The notes under the pieces: model-generated
The model's input: the letters and a program-made list of their open reading frames with translations, nothing else
What the model was told of the DNA's origin: nothing
The model's database searches: none
Shown: in pieces, positions 1 to 9,144 of the stretch
How the letters are laid out: every line of letters starts with the position of its first letter
Position numbering within the stretch: the stretch's first letter is position 1
Position numbers and translations under genes: made by a program
Origin: Planctomycetaceae bacterium
Lineage (GTDB): Bacteria > Planctomycetota > Phycisphaerae > Phycisphaerales > SM1A02
Reading direction: 5' to 3'
Length of the DNA stretch: 64,000 nucleotides
NCBI GenBank assembly: GCA_021297795.1
Contig: JAJTGL010000002.1
Coordinates: 1 to 64,000, forward strand

Positions 1-954
1 GTCGGAGTGCTCGCCTGCAGGCGTCCCTGCGGATGGGCTCGGTGCGGCGGGCATCGGCGCGACCGGTTCGAGCTTCTCCGGCGGTCGAATCGCGTCGGCG
101 CCAAGCGTGTCGATGGCGACCCGCGAGTACTGGAGCTCGGTCTCCATCCCGCCCGCGCTGACCTTCGCCGTGCGGAACGCGATGAGCCGCGACCGCGGGG
201 CGCTGTCGCCGACGTCGACCGGACGCCAGTCGGAGAGCCGGATCGATTGGCCCGTCGGCGTCGGCGCATTCGCACGCGCGTCCTTCGGCGGCGCCGGAAT
301 GTCAAACCCGTGCACGAGACCGGTCGCGGCGTCGATCAGGAGCGTCCAGCGAGCGTCCGGCGTCGGCGTCCCGCGCGGACGCATCGACAGCCGCCAGACG
401 ATGCGGTTGTCGACCGTCTCGCGCGACTCGGTGCGGAAGTCCTCGAAGCGCTCGGCGATCGAGTGGACAAGCGTCTGGAGGTCGCCGCCGCCGGCGAGTT
501 CCTCGGCCATGCGCGGATCGACCGCGCGCGCCTTGCCTGGTTCACCCATCCACGCCATGCCGGCAGCGACGCCAAGCTCCATCGTGCCGCGTCCGCCTGG
601 CATGGTCTGGACGAGCAGGCGCGCGTCCGGCGCGACGAAGCGGAACTCGATCGTCGCGTCGCCCATCGCGCTCTTCGCGGTCGCGAGCGTGTGGAAGCTC
701 TTCAGCGACCTCCACTCGGCGCCGCCCATGCGCTCGTTCGCGGCGCGCACGAGCGCGTCGGCTGCTGGGAGCGCGTCCTGCACCGATGCCATGGACGCCA
801 CTGGTGCGGGCATGGATGCGGGCACAGATGCGGGGCCCCGCGCGGAGCCGTTCGCCGAACAGCAGGCCGCGATCAGGGCGGCGAGCGCCGTGCGTCCGGG
901 TCGGTTCGAGTGCAGGTTGCGGGAAGCAAGAGGGTGGAGCGTGCTGGTCGTCAT
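1..954 (-). CDS. Secreted/periplasmic hypothetical protein, partial (runs off window start)
   Basis: Minus-strand frame open from ATG at 954 to window edge; N-terminus MTTSTLHPLASRNLHSNRPGRTALAALIAACCSA resembles a signal peptide; resembles the neighbouring 1098-2072 protein in general type. Confidence 0.6.
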   Translation of the reverse strand, partial: MTTSTLHPLASRNLHSNRPGRTALAALIAACCSANGSARGPASVPASMPAPVASMASVQDALPAADALVRAANERMGGAEWRSLKSFHTLATAKSAMGDATIEFRFVAPDARLLVQTMPGGRGTMELGVAAGMAWMGEPGKARAVDPRMAEELAGGGDLQTLVHSIAERFEDFRTESRETVDNRIVWRLSMRPRGTPTPDARWTLLIDAATGLVHGFDIPAPPKDARANAPTPTGQSIRLSDWRPVDVGDSAPRSRLIAFRTAKVSAGGMETELQYSRVAIDTLGADAIRPPEKLEPVAPMPAAPSPSAGTPAGEHSD

Positions 955-1097
955 AGCGCAGTCCAAGTGGTGCAGGGGGTTGCCGAACGACGCGCGGCGT
1001 CGGGAAGTGCTTCCCGACGCCGCGCGCAAATCACTGTTTCCACTGCTTCCGACACGAATTCTCGCCGCGGGCGAGGCTCTCGCGCTGCGCTCCGGTG

Positions 1098-2072
1098 TCA
1101 GGCCTTCGGAGCAGCGGGAGTCGCCGGCGCAGCGGGCGCTGCGGGAGCGGCGGGAGCAGCCGGCTTCGCATCCTTGTCTTCGTCCTCGTCCGCGTCCGCA
1201 TCCTCGTCCGCCGGCTCGGGCTCAAGCAGCGCCTTGATGTCGGCGGGCAGTTCGGCGTCCTTCGGATCGACCTGGTCGAACACCACGGTCTCGATCGTCG
1301 ACACCATCTTCTGGCCCATCTGCTTCACTTCGGTGCGGCTGCCGACCTTGAGGCCGTTGAAGTCGCGGTACTCGAGGATCTCGCTCGTGACCGGGATCTT
1401 GCCGAACTGGGTCTCCACCGTCATCGAGCTGCCGCGGGCGAGGCCGGTTGCCTTCTCGAACCACAGGGTGGCTGACTCGTCGCCGCGCTTGGCGCTGACC
1501 TTCCAGCAGTCGACGCCGGCGAACTGGCCCTCGCCGACGGTCTCGAGCGACGTCCACAGCTTCTCGAGCTCGAACTCCTTGAGGAACGACGCCTCGCGCG
1601 CGATCATCTCGCGCTCGCCACCCTCGACAAGCCGCGGGCCCGACGACGGATCCACCGCCCACGCGGTGGTGCCGTCGAAGCCCTGGCGCACCGAGCCGAA
1701 GCCAGGCAGTTCCATCGACGTGACCATGAGATTCGGAGCCAGGGCCTTCGTCGTCATCTTGCCCTTCATGTTGGCGGCGGGGATCTCCATCGTGCCCGTC
1801 ATCTCGATGGACTTCACCTTGGACCACGCATCCTTGCCACCGACCGCCTCGCCGGCCTTCGCGACGAGGTCGGTCGCCTTCGGGAGGTCGACCTTGGGCT
1901 TCGCGGCTTCATCGGTGGTGGTCGGAGCGGCGGCCGGCGCGGCGGCAGGCGCCTTCGCGGGCGCATCCTGCATCGCGTGCACGAGCGGCGCGATGAGCGC
2001 GAGGCTCGCAGCGACGCCGAGCAAGGTGGTGGTGCGGAGAAGGGGGGAGCGGTTCGTGCGGATGGACTGCAT
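1098..2072 (-). CDS. Secreted hypothetical protein with Ala/Pro-rich repeat tail (outer-membrane lipoprotein-sorting-like)
   Basis: Signal peptide-like N-terminus MQSIRTNRSPLLRTTTLLGVAASLALIAPLVHA; conserved-looking core (KSIEMTGTMEIPAANMKGKMTTKALAPNLMVTSMELPG); C-terminal APAAPAAPAAPAAPATPAAPKA. Confidence 0.75.
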   Translation of the reverse strand: MQSIRTNRSPLLRTTTLLGVAASLALIAPLVHAMQDAPAKAPAAAPAAAPTTTDEAAKPKVDLPKATDLVAKAGEAVGGKDAWSKVKSIEMTGTMEIPAANMKGKMTTKALAPNLMVTSMELPGFGSVRQGFDGTTAWAVDPSSGPRLVEGGEREMIAREASFLKEFELEKLWTSLETVGEGQFAGVDCWKVSAKRGDESATLWFEKATGLARGSSMTVETQFGKIPVTSEILEYRDFNGLKVGSRTEVKQMGQKMVSTIETVVFDQVDPKDAELPADIKALLEPEPADEDADADEDEDKDAKPAAPAAPAAPAAPATPAAPKA

Positions 2073-2162
2073 GGGTTCGGTTCTCTGGTTGCCGCGTCAT
2101 CGCGCAGCGTGTTGAGGACAGGGAAGAAGTCGGTGACGGCGCGGTGGTTCGCGCGTGTCGGA

Positions 2163-3833
2163 TCAGGGGTTCGCCGGCGGAGGCACGGAGGTTGGTACGT
2201 TCACGGCCTCGACGGGCGCGGCGCCCGCCTTCGCGGCGCGCGCGGCGAGCGTCCGGTCGCCGATCCAGCGGGTCGCGGCGTCGAGCGCCGCATCGCTGCC
2301 GGCGAGCAGCGCCTCGCGCGAGGGGAGCGCGACCTCGTCGGGGATCACGCCGCGGCCCTCGAGCCGCGTGCCCTTGCCGGTCACGAAGTCGGCGACGGCG
2401 TGCATGAGCACGTCGCCGTTCGGCAGCTCGATCGCGTGGGCAGGCAGCGCCATGCCCGCGCTCGTCTCGCCGAAGACGCGGGCGCGGCCGATGTCCTGGA
2501 GGCCGCCCGCGAACACCTCGCTCGTACTCGCGGAGCGCGCGTCGACGAGGATCGCGAGCGGACGCGCGTACGGCCGCACGCGCTTGCCTGCGGTCGACAC
2601 CTTGCGCGGCATCGCGTTGAACTGGAGCGTGTTGTCGCGACCGATCATCGACCCGAGGCTCGCCGGCTCGGAGAGGAAGTGACCGGCGACGCCAGTCGAC
2701 ATCACGCCGACACCGCCCGGATTGCCACGGAGATCGATCACGATGCCGTCGCACGAGCGGAACTCGTCGACCGCCTTGTCGATCGCGGGCGAAGCGCCCG
2801 TGAACCAGATGTTGAAGGAGATGACGCCGATGCGGATCGGCTTGCCGTCGGTCGGAAGTTCGACGACCCGCGATTCGACCTCGACCGGCATCGGGGGCAG
2901 GTTGCCGAACTCCTGCGCTCCGTAGGGCGCGGGAACGAACGCAACCTCGATCGTGCGCTCGCCGTCGGGCGTGCCGAACGTCACTGGAATCGTCGCGCCG
3001 GCGGGGGCGCTGAGCGCCGAGGCTGCGATCGCGAGTTCGGTGCGAAGTTGTCGTGCGTGCGGCGACGAGGGCGACTGCTGCTCCTCACGCGCGAGCGCCT
3101 CGCGAAGCGGCTGCAGCTGATCCGCGACGCGCATCGATCCGACGGCGACGACGGTCCAGCCTGGCTGGATACCCGTGGTTGCGCCAGGAAGGCCCTCATG
3201 GACGCGGAGGACCGTTGGTTCGCCATCGACCATCGTGATGTCGATGCCGCAGACGCCCGGGCCTGAGCCGCCGGCCGGCGCGCTCGTCACCTTAACGCCG
3301 TCGGCGCCGGTGGTCGCGATGTCGCTGGCGGTGGCCGCCGATGCCTCGGGCGCGCGCACCTGCTCGCGCGGCGAGTCGATCGTCGGCGATTGCTCGGCGA
3401 GATCGCCCGGGATGATCGTGAAGTGGCTCTGACCGAGCCGCCCGAGCATCTCGAGGAGGATCGCGCGCAGTTCGTCCTGCGTCTCGACCGAGACGGCCTT
3501 CCCCCGGAGTTCCTCTCGCACGGCGACCCAGTCGACGCCGTTCAGCGTCTTGTCGAAATGACTGTCGCGGACCGTGGTCCAGACGGTGTCGAAGGTCTCG
3601 ACGGGTCGGATCGCGCGTGCGGACGGGGTCTTGGACGCGTTGGACTCGGCCGTCGCATCGGCGCCAGACGGCGTGGCGGTCGACCGCGACGTCGTGGCGG
3701 CGGTCGTGGTGGACGTCGTGCTGGACGTCGTACTGGACGTCGTGGCGCACGCGGCGAGCGTCGCACACGCGGCGAGGAGACCAGCGATGCGGAGTACGAG
3801 CGGGCCGGTCGAACGGTCGGCGTGGAAAATCAT
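2163..3833 (-). CDS. S41 family peptidase (C-terminal processing protease-like), probable lipoprotein
   Basis: GIVIDLRGNPGG...LVDARSASTSEVFAGGLQDIGRARVFGETSAG motif of tail-specific proteases; lipobox-like LAACATTSSTTSS; likely start MIFHADRS rather than the longer ORF. Confidence 0.85.
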   Translation of the reverse strand: MIFHADRSTGPLVLRIAGLLAACATLAACATTSSTTSSTTSTTTAATTSRSTATPSGADATAESNASKTPSARAIRPVETFDTVWTTVRDSHFDKTLNGVDWVAVREELRGKAVSVETQDELRAILLEMLGRLGQSHFTIIPGDLAEQSPTIDSPREQVRAPEASAATASDIATTGADGVKVTSAPAGGSGPGVCGIDITMVDGEPTVLRVHEGLPGATTGIQPGWTVVAVGSMRVADQLQPLREALAREEQQSPSSPHARQLRTELAIAASALSAPAGATIPVTFGTPDGERTIEVAFVPAPYGAQEFGNLPPMPVEVESRVVELPTDGKPIRIGVISFNIWFTGASPAIDKAVDEFRSCDGIVIDLRGNPGGVGVMSTGVAGHFLSEPASLGSMIGRDNTLQFNAMPRKVSTAGKRVRPYARPLAILVDARSASTSEVFAGGLQDIGRARVFGETSAGMALPAHAIELPNGDVLMHAVADFVTGKGTRLEGRGVIPDEVALPSREALLAGSDAALDAATRWIGDRTLAARAAKAGAAPVEAVNVPTSVPPPANP

Positions 3834-4047
3834 GGGATTCAAGAGCTGAGGGTGCTGACGGGTCGGGATCGGGCCGTCCCGGCCGCCGGTGCGCGCATCC
3901 AATCCGGTGGGCCACCGACCGGAGTCGGATGGTAAACGAGGGGGCGTTCGACGCGCATGGAGCCCCGCGCATTCCGTCGCCGTGAGGAATCCTCTTTCGA
4001 ATGCTGTCGGTGTTGCCTGAAAGCCACCATCGCCGCTCGACCCGTCT

Positions 4048-4081
4048 CCTTCATCCGTTCATCCGGATGAATGGTTGAAGG
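4048..4081. promoter_or_regulatory. 34-bp near-perfect palindrome upstream of metH (candidate operator)
   Basis: CCTTCATCCGTTCATCCGGATGAATGGTTGAAGG, perfectly centred at 4064.5 with two mismatched pairs; contains TTCATCC-g-TTCATCC-GGATGAA-t-GGTTGAA; ends 30 bp before metH ATG. Confidence 0.6.
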
Positions 4082-4111
4082 CTTGGGTCCGGCCCCGTAT
4101 CCTCCCCCCCG

Positions 4112-7100
4112 ATGCATCGCTCGCTCCTGAAGGCACTTGAGTCCGGAACCCTCGTCTTCGACGGGGGCATGGGTACCCAGATCCACGCGTGCGCGGATTG
4201 CCGCCCGAGCGACTACCTCGGTCGCGACAACTGCACCGACATCCTGGTGAAGTCGCGGCCCGACATCATCCAGCGGATCCACGAGAACTACTTTGCGGCC
4301 GGCGCGGACGTCGTCGAGACCGACAGCTTCGGCGCGAACATCCTCGTCGGCCGCGAGTTCGACGAGGAGCTCGCGTCGTGGACCTTCGAACTCAACAAGC
4401 GCGCGGCTGAGGTTGCACGCGCGGCGGCCGCGAAGTTCGAGACGGCCGATCGGCCGCGCTTCGCGATCGGTTCAATGGGACCGGGCACGAAGCTCGTCTC
4501 GCTCGGGCAGACGACCTGGGAGGAGATGCACGCGAGCTACTTCGAGCAAGCACGCGGCCTGATCGCGGGCGGCATCGATGGCTTCATGATCGAGACGTCG
4601 CAGGATCTCCTCCAGCAGAAGATCGCGATCAACGCGTGCATCGACGCGCTGCGCGAGGCGGGCCTCACGCCCGACGACCGCGCGATCTTCTCGAGCGTGA
4701 CGATCGAGACGACGGGCACGATGCTGCTCGGCTCCGACATCGCGGCGGTCGTGAATGCGCTCAAGCCGTTCCCGATCGCGTCGCTCGGCCTCAACTGCGC
4801 GACGGGCCCCGTCGAGATGGCCGAGCACGTGGCGTACATCTCGAGGAACTGGGACCGCGCGATCAGCGTGCTGCCGAACGCGGGTCTCCCGATCCTCGTC
4901 GACGGGCGCACCGAGTATCCGCTTGGTGCGCGGCCATTCCGCGACGCGATGCAGCGTTTCCTCGAGGAATACAGGGTGAATTCGGTCGGCGGCTGCTGCG
5001 GCACCACGCCCGACCACATCCGCGAGCTGCGTGCGCTCGTCGACGAGCTCGGCCTCGCGCGCAGGAAGCCCGCGCGCGCGATCGCGCCGCAGGCGCCCGG
5101 CTGCTCGAGCCTCTACGGATTCGTCGAGTTCGCGCAGGAGAACTCGTTCCTCATCGTCGCAGAGCGGACGAACGCCAACGGCTCGCGCAAGTTCAAGCGC
5201 CTGCTCGATGAAAGCGACTTCGACGGCCTCGTCTCGATGGCGCGCGAGGAGATCAAGGACGGCGGGCAGGTGCTCGACGTGTGCGTCGACTTCGTCGGCC
5301 GCAACGGCCCGAAGGACATGGCCGAGGTCGCGTCGCGCTACGTGCGTCAGGTGAACGCGCCGATCATGTTCGACTCGACCGATCCCGCGGTGATCGAGGA
5401 GGGCCTCAAGCGCCACGGCGGCAAGGCGGTCGTCAACTCGATCAACCTCGAGGATGGCGAGGAGCGCCTGAACAGGATCTGCCCGCTGCTGAAGAAGTAC
5501 GGCGCCGCGTGCGTTGCGCTCACGATCGACGAGGACCAGCAGGCGGGCATGGCGAAGACCGCAGCGCGCAAGCTCGAGATCGCCGCGCGCATCCACGATC
5601 TCTACACGCGGAAGTGGGGGCTGCCCGAGGAGGACATCCTCTTCGACCCGCTCACCTTCACGATCGCGACCGGCAACGACGACGACCGTCGCCTGGGCCT
5701 CGAGACGCTCGACGGCATCGCCGCGATCTCGAGGCGCTTCCCGAAGTGCGGCATCATCCTCGGCCTCTCGAACATCTCGTTCGGCCTGAAGCCCTCGGCG
5801 CGCGCGGTGCTCAACAGCGTGTTCCTCCAGCACGCCCGCGAGCGCGGCCTCACGGCGGCGATCGTGCACGCGTCGAAGATCATGCCGCGCAATCGCATCG
5901 CGCCCGAGCACTGGGAGGCCGCGGAGTGGCTCATCTTCGACAAGCGCGGCGCCGAGCGACCTGCGGGCAAGCCGGAGAACTTCGATCCGCTGCTCCATTT
6001 CATTTCACTCTTCCCGGACGGTATGGAGGAGACGGTCGCGAAGAAGTCGCTCGCCGATCTTCCGATCGAGGAGCGGCTCGCGCGGCACATCATCGACGGC
6101 GAGGACCGCGATCTCGACAAGAGCCTCGCCGAGGCGATGACGAAGTATCCGCCGCTCGCGATCATCAACGACCACCTCCTCGGCGGCATGAAGACGGTGG
6201 GCGAGCTCTTTGGCTCGGGCCAGATGCAGCTTCCGTTCGTGCTCCAGTCGGCGGCGGTGATGAAGAAGGCCGTCGCGATCCTCGAGCCGCACATGCCGAA
6301 GGCGGACGCCGACGCCGGCAAGAAGGCGAAGATCGTGCTCGCGACCGTCGCGGGCGACGTGCACGACATCGGCAAGAACCTCGTCGACATCATCCTCTCG
6401 AACAACGGCTTCGAGATCCACAACATCGGCATCAAGCAGCCGCTGCAGGCGATCCTCGACGCATGGCGCCGGACCGGCGCCGATGCGATCGGCATGAGCG
6501 GACTGCTCGTGAAGTCGGTCGCGATCATGGAGGAGAACCTTCACGAGATGAACCGACTCGGCGTGAACGTACCCGTCATCCTCGGCGGCGCCGCGCTCAC
6601 GCGGCACTACTGCGAAAGTCACCTGCGCTCGATCTACAAGGGTCCGCTCTACTACGGGCGCGATGCGTTCGAAGGGCTTGCGGTCTGCGACGCGCTCGCC
6701 TCGAAGTCGCTTGCGACGATCGACGCCGAGATCGACGCGCGCCTCGCGAAGCGCGAGGAGGTCGACTCGAAGGTCGCCCGCGCGCGCGCTGCCGAGCCGC
6801 GTGTCGAGGTCGCGGCGCGCAGCGCGGTGTCGACGACGGTTCCCGTGCCGAAGGCGCCGTTCCTCGGCGACCGGCTCGTCGAGGACATCCCGCTCGAGCA
6901 GGTCTATCCCTACATCAACCTCGTCGCGCTCTTCCGCGGGCAGTGGGGCTTCAAGAAGGGCGACATGAGCGAGGCGGAGTACGAGCGCTTCATCGAGGAG
7001 AAGGCGCGTCCGGTGTTCGACCGGCTCTGCCGTCAGTGCAAGGAGGAGAAGATCCTCCGTCCGCAGGTCGTCTACGGCTACTACCCGGTCGCGAGCGAGG

Positions 7101-7663
7101 GCGATGACCTCGTCGTCTTCGATCCGAAGGATCAGGACCGCGAGATCGAGCGCTTCCGATTCCCGCGGCAACTTGGCCGCGAGAGGCTCTGCATCAGCGA
7201 TTTCTTCCGGCCGCGCGCGTCGGGCGAGAAGGACGTGCTCGGCCTCCAGTGCGTGACCGTCGGCACCGAGGCGAGCCACCGCGCGAAGCAGCTCTTCGAG
7301 CGGAACGACTACACCGAGTACCTCTACCTGCACGGCTTCGGCGTCGAGTGCGCCGAGGCGCTCGCCGAGATGTGGCACAAGCGCATGCGCGCGGAGCTCG
7401 GCTTCGGTCACGAGGACAGCCCCGAGATCCGCAAGCTCTTCACGCAGAACTACCGCGGTTCGCGCTTCAGCTTCGGCTATCCGGCGTGCCCGGACATGAG
7501 CGACCAGGAGAAGCTCTTCCGCCTGATCCGTCCCGAGCGCATCGGCTGCGTCCTCACCGAGAACTGGCAGATCGTGCCCGAGCAGTCGACGAGCGCGATC
7601 GTCGTCCATCATCCCGAGGCGAAGTACTTCGCGGTCGAGAGCGCGGCGCGCGTGCAGGGTTGA
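4112..7663 (+). CDS. metH: Cobalamin-dependent methionine synthase
   Basis: 1183 aa; homocysteine-binding (DGGMGTQ, GGCCGTTPDHI), pterin-binding, cobalamin-binding (DVHDIGKN) and activation domains (YGYYP, GYPACPDMSDQ) all recognisable. Confidence 0.97.
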   Translation: MHRSLLKALESGTLVFDGGMGTQIHACADCRPSDYLGRDNCTDILVKSRPDIIQRIHENYFAAGADVVETDSFGANILVGREFDEELASWTFELNKRAAEVARAAAAKFETADRPRFAIGSMGPGTKLVSLGQTTWEEMHASYFEQARGLIAGGIDGFMIETSQDLLQQKIAINACIDALREAGLTPDDRAIFSSVTIETTGTMLLGSDIAAVVNALKPFPIASLGLNCATGPVEMAEHVAYISRNWDRAISVLPNAGLPILVDGRTEYPLGARPFRDAMQRFLEEYRVNSVGGCCGTTPDHIRELRALVDELGLARRKPARAIAPQAPGCSSLYGFVEFAQENSFLIVAERTNANGSRKFKRLLDESDFDGLVSMAREEIKDGGQVLDVCVDFVGRNGPKDMAEVASRYVRQVNAPIMFDSTDPAVIEEGLKRHGGKAVVNSINLEDGEERLNRICPLLKKYGAACVALTIDEDQQAGMAKTAARKLEIAARIHDLYTRKWGLPEEDILFDPLTFTIATGNDDDRRLGLETLDGIAAISRRFPKCGIILGLSNISFGLKPSARAVLNSVFLQHARERGLTAAIVHASKIMPRNRIAPEHWEAAEWLIFDKRGAERPAGKPENFDPLLHFISLFPDGMEETVAKKSLADLPIEERLARHIIDGEDRDLDKSLAEAMTKYPPLAIINDHLLGGMKTVGELFGSGQMQLPFVLQSAAVMKKAVAILEPHMPKADADAGKKAKIVLATVAGDVHDIGKNLVDIILSNNGFEIHNIGIKQPLQAILDAWRRTGADAIGMSGLLVKSVAIMEENLHEMNRLGVNVPVILGGAALTRHYCESHLRSIYKGPLYYGRDAFEGLAVCDALASKSLATIDAEIDARLAKREEVDSKVARARAAEPRVEVAARSAVSTTVPVPKAPFLGDRLVEDIPLEQVYPYINLVALFRGQWGFKKGDMSEAEYERFIEEKARPVFDRLCRQCKEEKILRPQVVYGYYPVASEGDDLVVFDPKDQDREIERFRFPRQLGRERLCISDFFRPRASGEKDVLGLQCVTVGTEASHRAKQLFERNDYTEYLYLHGFGVECAEALAEMWHKRMRAELGFGHEDSPEIRKLFTQNYRGSRFSFGYPACPDMSDQEKLFRLIRPERIGCVLTENWQIVPEQSTSAIVVHHPEAKYFAVESAARVQG

Positions 7664-7806
7664 GCGAGACACCGCCTCATTCGCACGGATGAGGACCGGC
7701 GCGTGTGCGGTTGCGGAATTGCGTCGGTTTCCTCGCGCCGGGAGCGGTTCCCTCATCGCGCGTCCATCGCGCATGACGTGCCGTTGCGGATACCATCGAC
7801 CCCTTC

Positions 7807-8784
7807 ATGGTCGAACTCGCCGACACCGGGTCCTCCGCGCCAGGCGCGACGCGCACCGCGCTCGCGTACGGCGCCGTCTACCTGATCTGGGGCTCGACCT
7901 ACCTCGCGATCAAGCTCGTTTCACAGCACGGCGCCTTCGTGATGGCGGGCACGCGCTTCCTCACCGCGGGATCGCTCCTGCTCGGGTTCGCATGGCTGAA
8001 GGGCGACTGCCGGCGCAGCGACTTCTCCGCGCGGTCGTGGATGAGCGCCGCGATCGTCGGCTTCTGCCTCATGCTCCTCGGAAACGGCGGCGTCGCGATC
8101 GCGACCAAGTCGGTCGACTCCGGGCTCGTCGCGCTGATGACCGCGATCACGCCGCTCTGGCTCGTCGGCCTCGATTCGATGATGCACCGCACGCACCAGC
8201 GTCCGGGCCCGCTTGTCTGGCTGGGCATCGCGATGGGAATCGCGGGCGTCGTCGTCCTCAAGTTCGGCGACTTCGGCGGCGCGGCCGCGGTGTCGACCAT
8301 CGGTGTCCTCGTGATGCTCGTCGCGACGCTCGGTTGGGCGATGGGCAGCGTCTGGTCGAAGCGGCCCGGCGGCGCGCACTCGCCGGTCGTCGCGACGGCG
8401 ATGCAGATGCTCGCGGGCGGCGCGGTCCTTGTCGCGGCGAGTTTCCCGAAGGAGTGGATCGCGGGCGACGAATGGTCGCTCGTCCAGTCGAACCCCGCGG
8501 ATCTCGCCACGTGGCTCTGGTGGGCGTACCTCGTCGTGTTCGGCTCGCTGTGCGGCTTCACGGCGTACATCTGGCTCCTGCGCAATCAGCCTGCGGCACG
8601 CGTCGCGACCTACGCCTACGTGAACCCGCTCGTCGCGATCGCGCTCGGCTGGCTGCTCCTGTCGGAGCCGATCGGTCTGCGCACGTTCGTGGCGGCGGGG
8701 CTCATGCTCGGTGGCGTCGCGGTGATCCAGCTCGCGAAGGGGCGGAAGCTGATCTTCACCCGCGCACCGATCGCGGCGGAGTGA
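7807..8784 (+). CDS. EamA/DMT-family transporter (YedA-like)
   Basis: YGAVYLIWGSTYLAIKLV N-terminus and multi-TM DMT pattern. Confidence 0.9.
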   Translation: MVELADTGSSAPGATRTALAYGAVYLIWGSTYLAIKLVSQHGAFVMAGTRFLTAGSLLLGFAWLKGDCRRSDFSARSWMSAAIVGFCLMLLGNGGVAIATKSVDSGLVALMTAITPLWLVGLDSMMHRTHQRPGPLVWLGIAMGIAGVVVLKFGDFGGAAAVSTIGVLVMLVATLGWAMGSVWSKRPGGAHSPVVATAMQMLAGGAVLVAASFPKEWIAGDEWSLVQSNPADLATWLWWAYLVVFGSLCGFTAYIWLLRNQPAARVATYAYVNPLVAIALGWLLLSEPIGLRTFVAAGLMLGGVAVIQLAKGRKLIFTRAPIAAE

Positions 8785-8807
8785 GGGGCGCGCGGCGGGA
8801 GGCATCG

Positions 8808-8905
8808 GTGGCCGAACTTGGCCACAGGCGGTGAGATTCGACGCGGATGCGTCGAGACTGGCCACTGATTCATGGCTTGAAACGACTCGTTTGAGACACG
8901 AGTTG
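8808..8905. promoter_or_regulatory. Run of three stem-loops in the 360-bp gap between the transporter and Gfo/Idh oxidoreductase genes
   Basis: GTGGCC-gaactt-GGCCAC (8808-8825); TCGACGC-ggat-GCGTCGA (8838-8855); CGACTCGT-ttgagac-ACGAGTTG (8883-8905). Confidence 0.4.
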
Positions 8906-9144
8906 TGCGGTTCACGTAGCAGAGACCTTCGAAGCGAAGACCGTCTTGCCCAGCGCCTCCGTCCGGCAGAAGAGGCGAGGAGATCGCCGTCCCCCACGTC
9001 ACAGCATCACCGTGATCGCCCGGTCCGCGCGGCACGGCGAGCGGACCTGGACACCGGCGGAGGACCGGCGGCAGTGCCCGCGTCTCTCCGGAAAGTCCGA
9101 GTTCGTACGTTGTGCCGCCGCGCGCGCCGCGGTAGCGTGCACAC

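Noticed and set aside
7-2115. 702-aa plus-strand ORF and many other long ORFs antisense to assigned genes
   Set aside because: Typical high-GC shadow ORFs: Arg/Ala-rich, no recognisable domain, and opposite strand encodes a coherent protein with signal peptide.
3700-3760. Regulatory repeat GTCGT(G/A)CTGGAC near the S41 protease start
   Set aside because: It is the coding sequence for the Ser/Thr-rich linker (TTSSTTSSTTSTTT) after the lipobox.
7671-7695. metH terminator (CCTCAT-N8-ATGAGG)
   Set aside because: Only a 6-bp stem, large loop and no U-tract; too weak to call.
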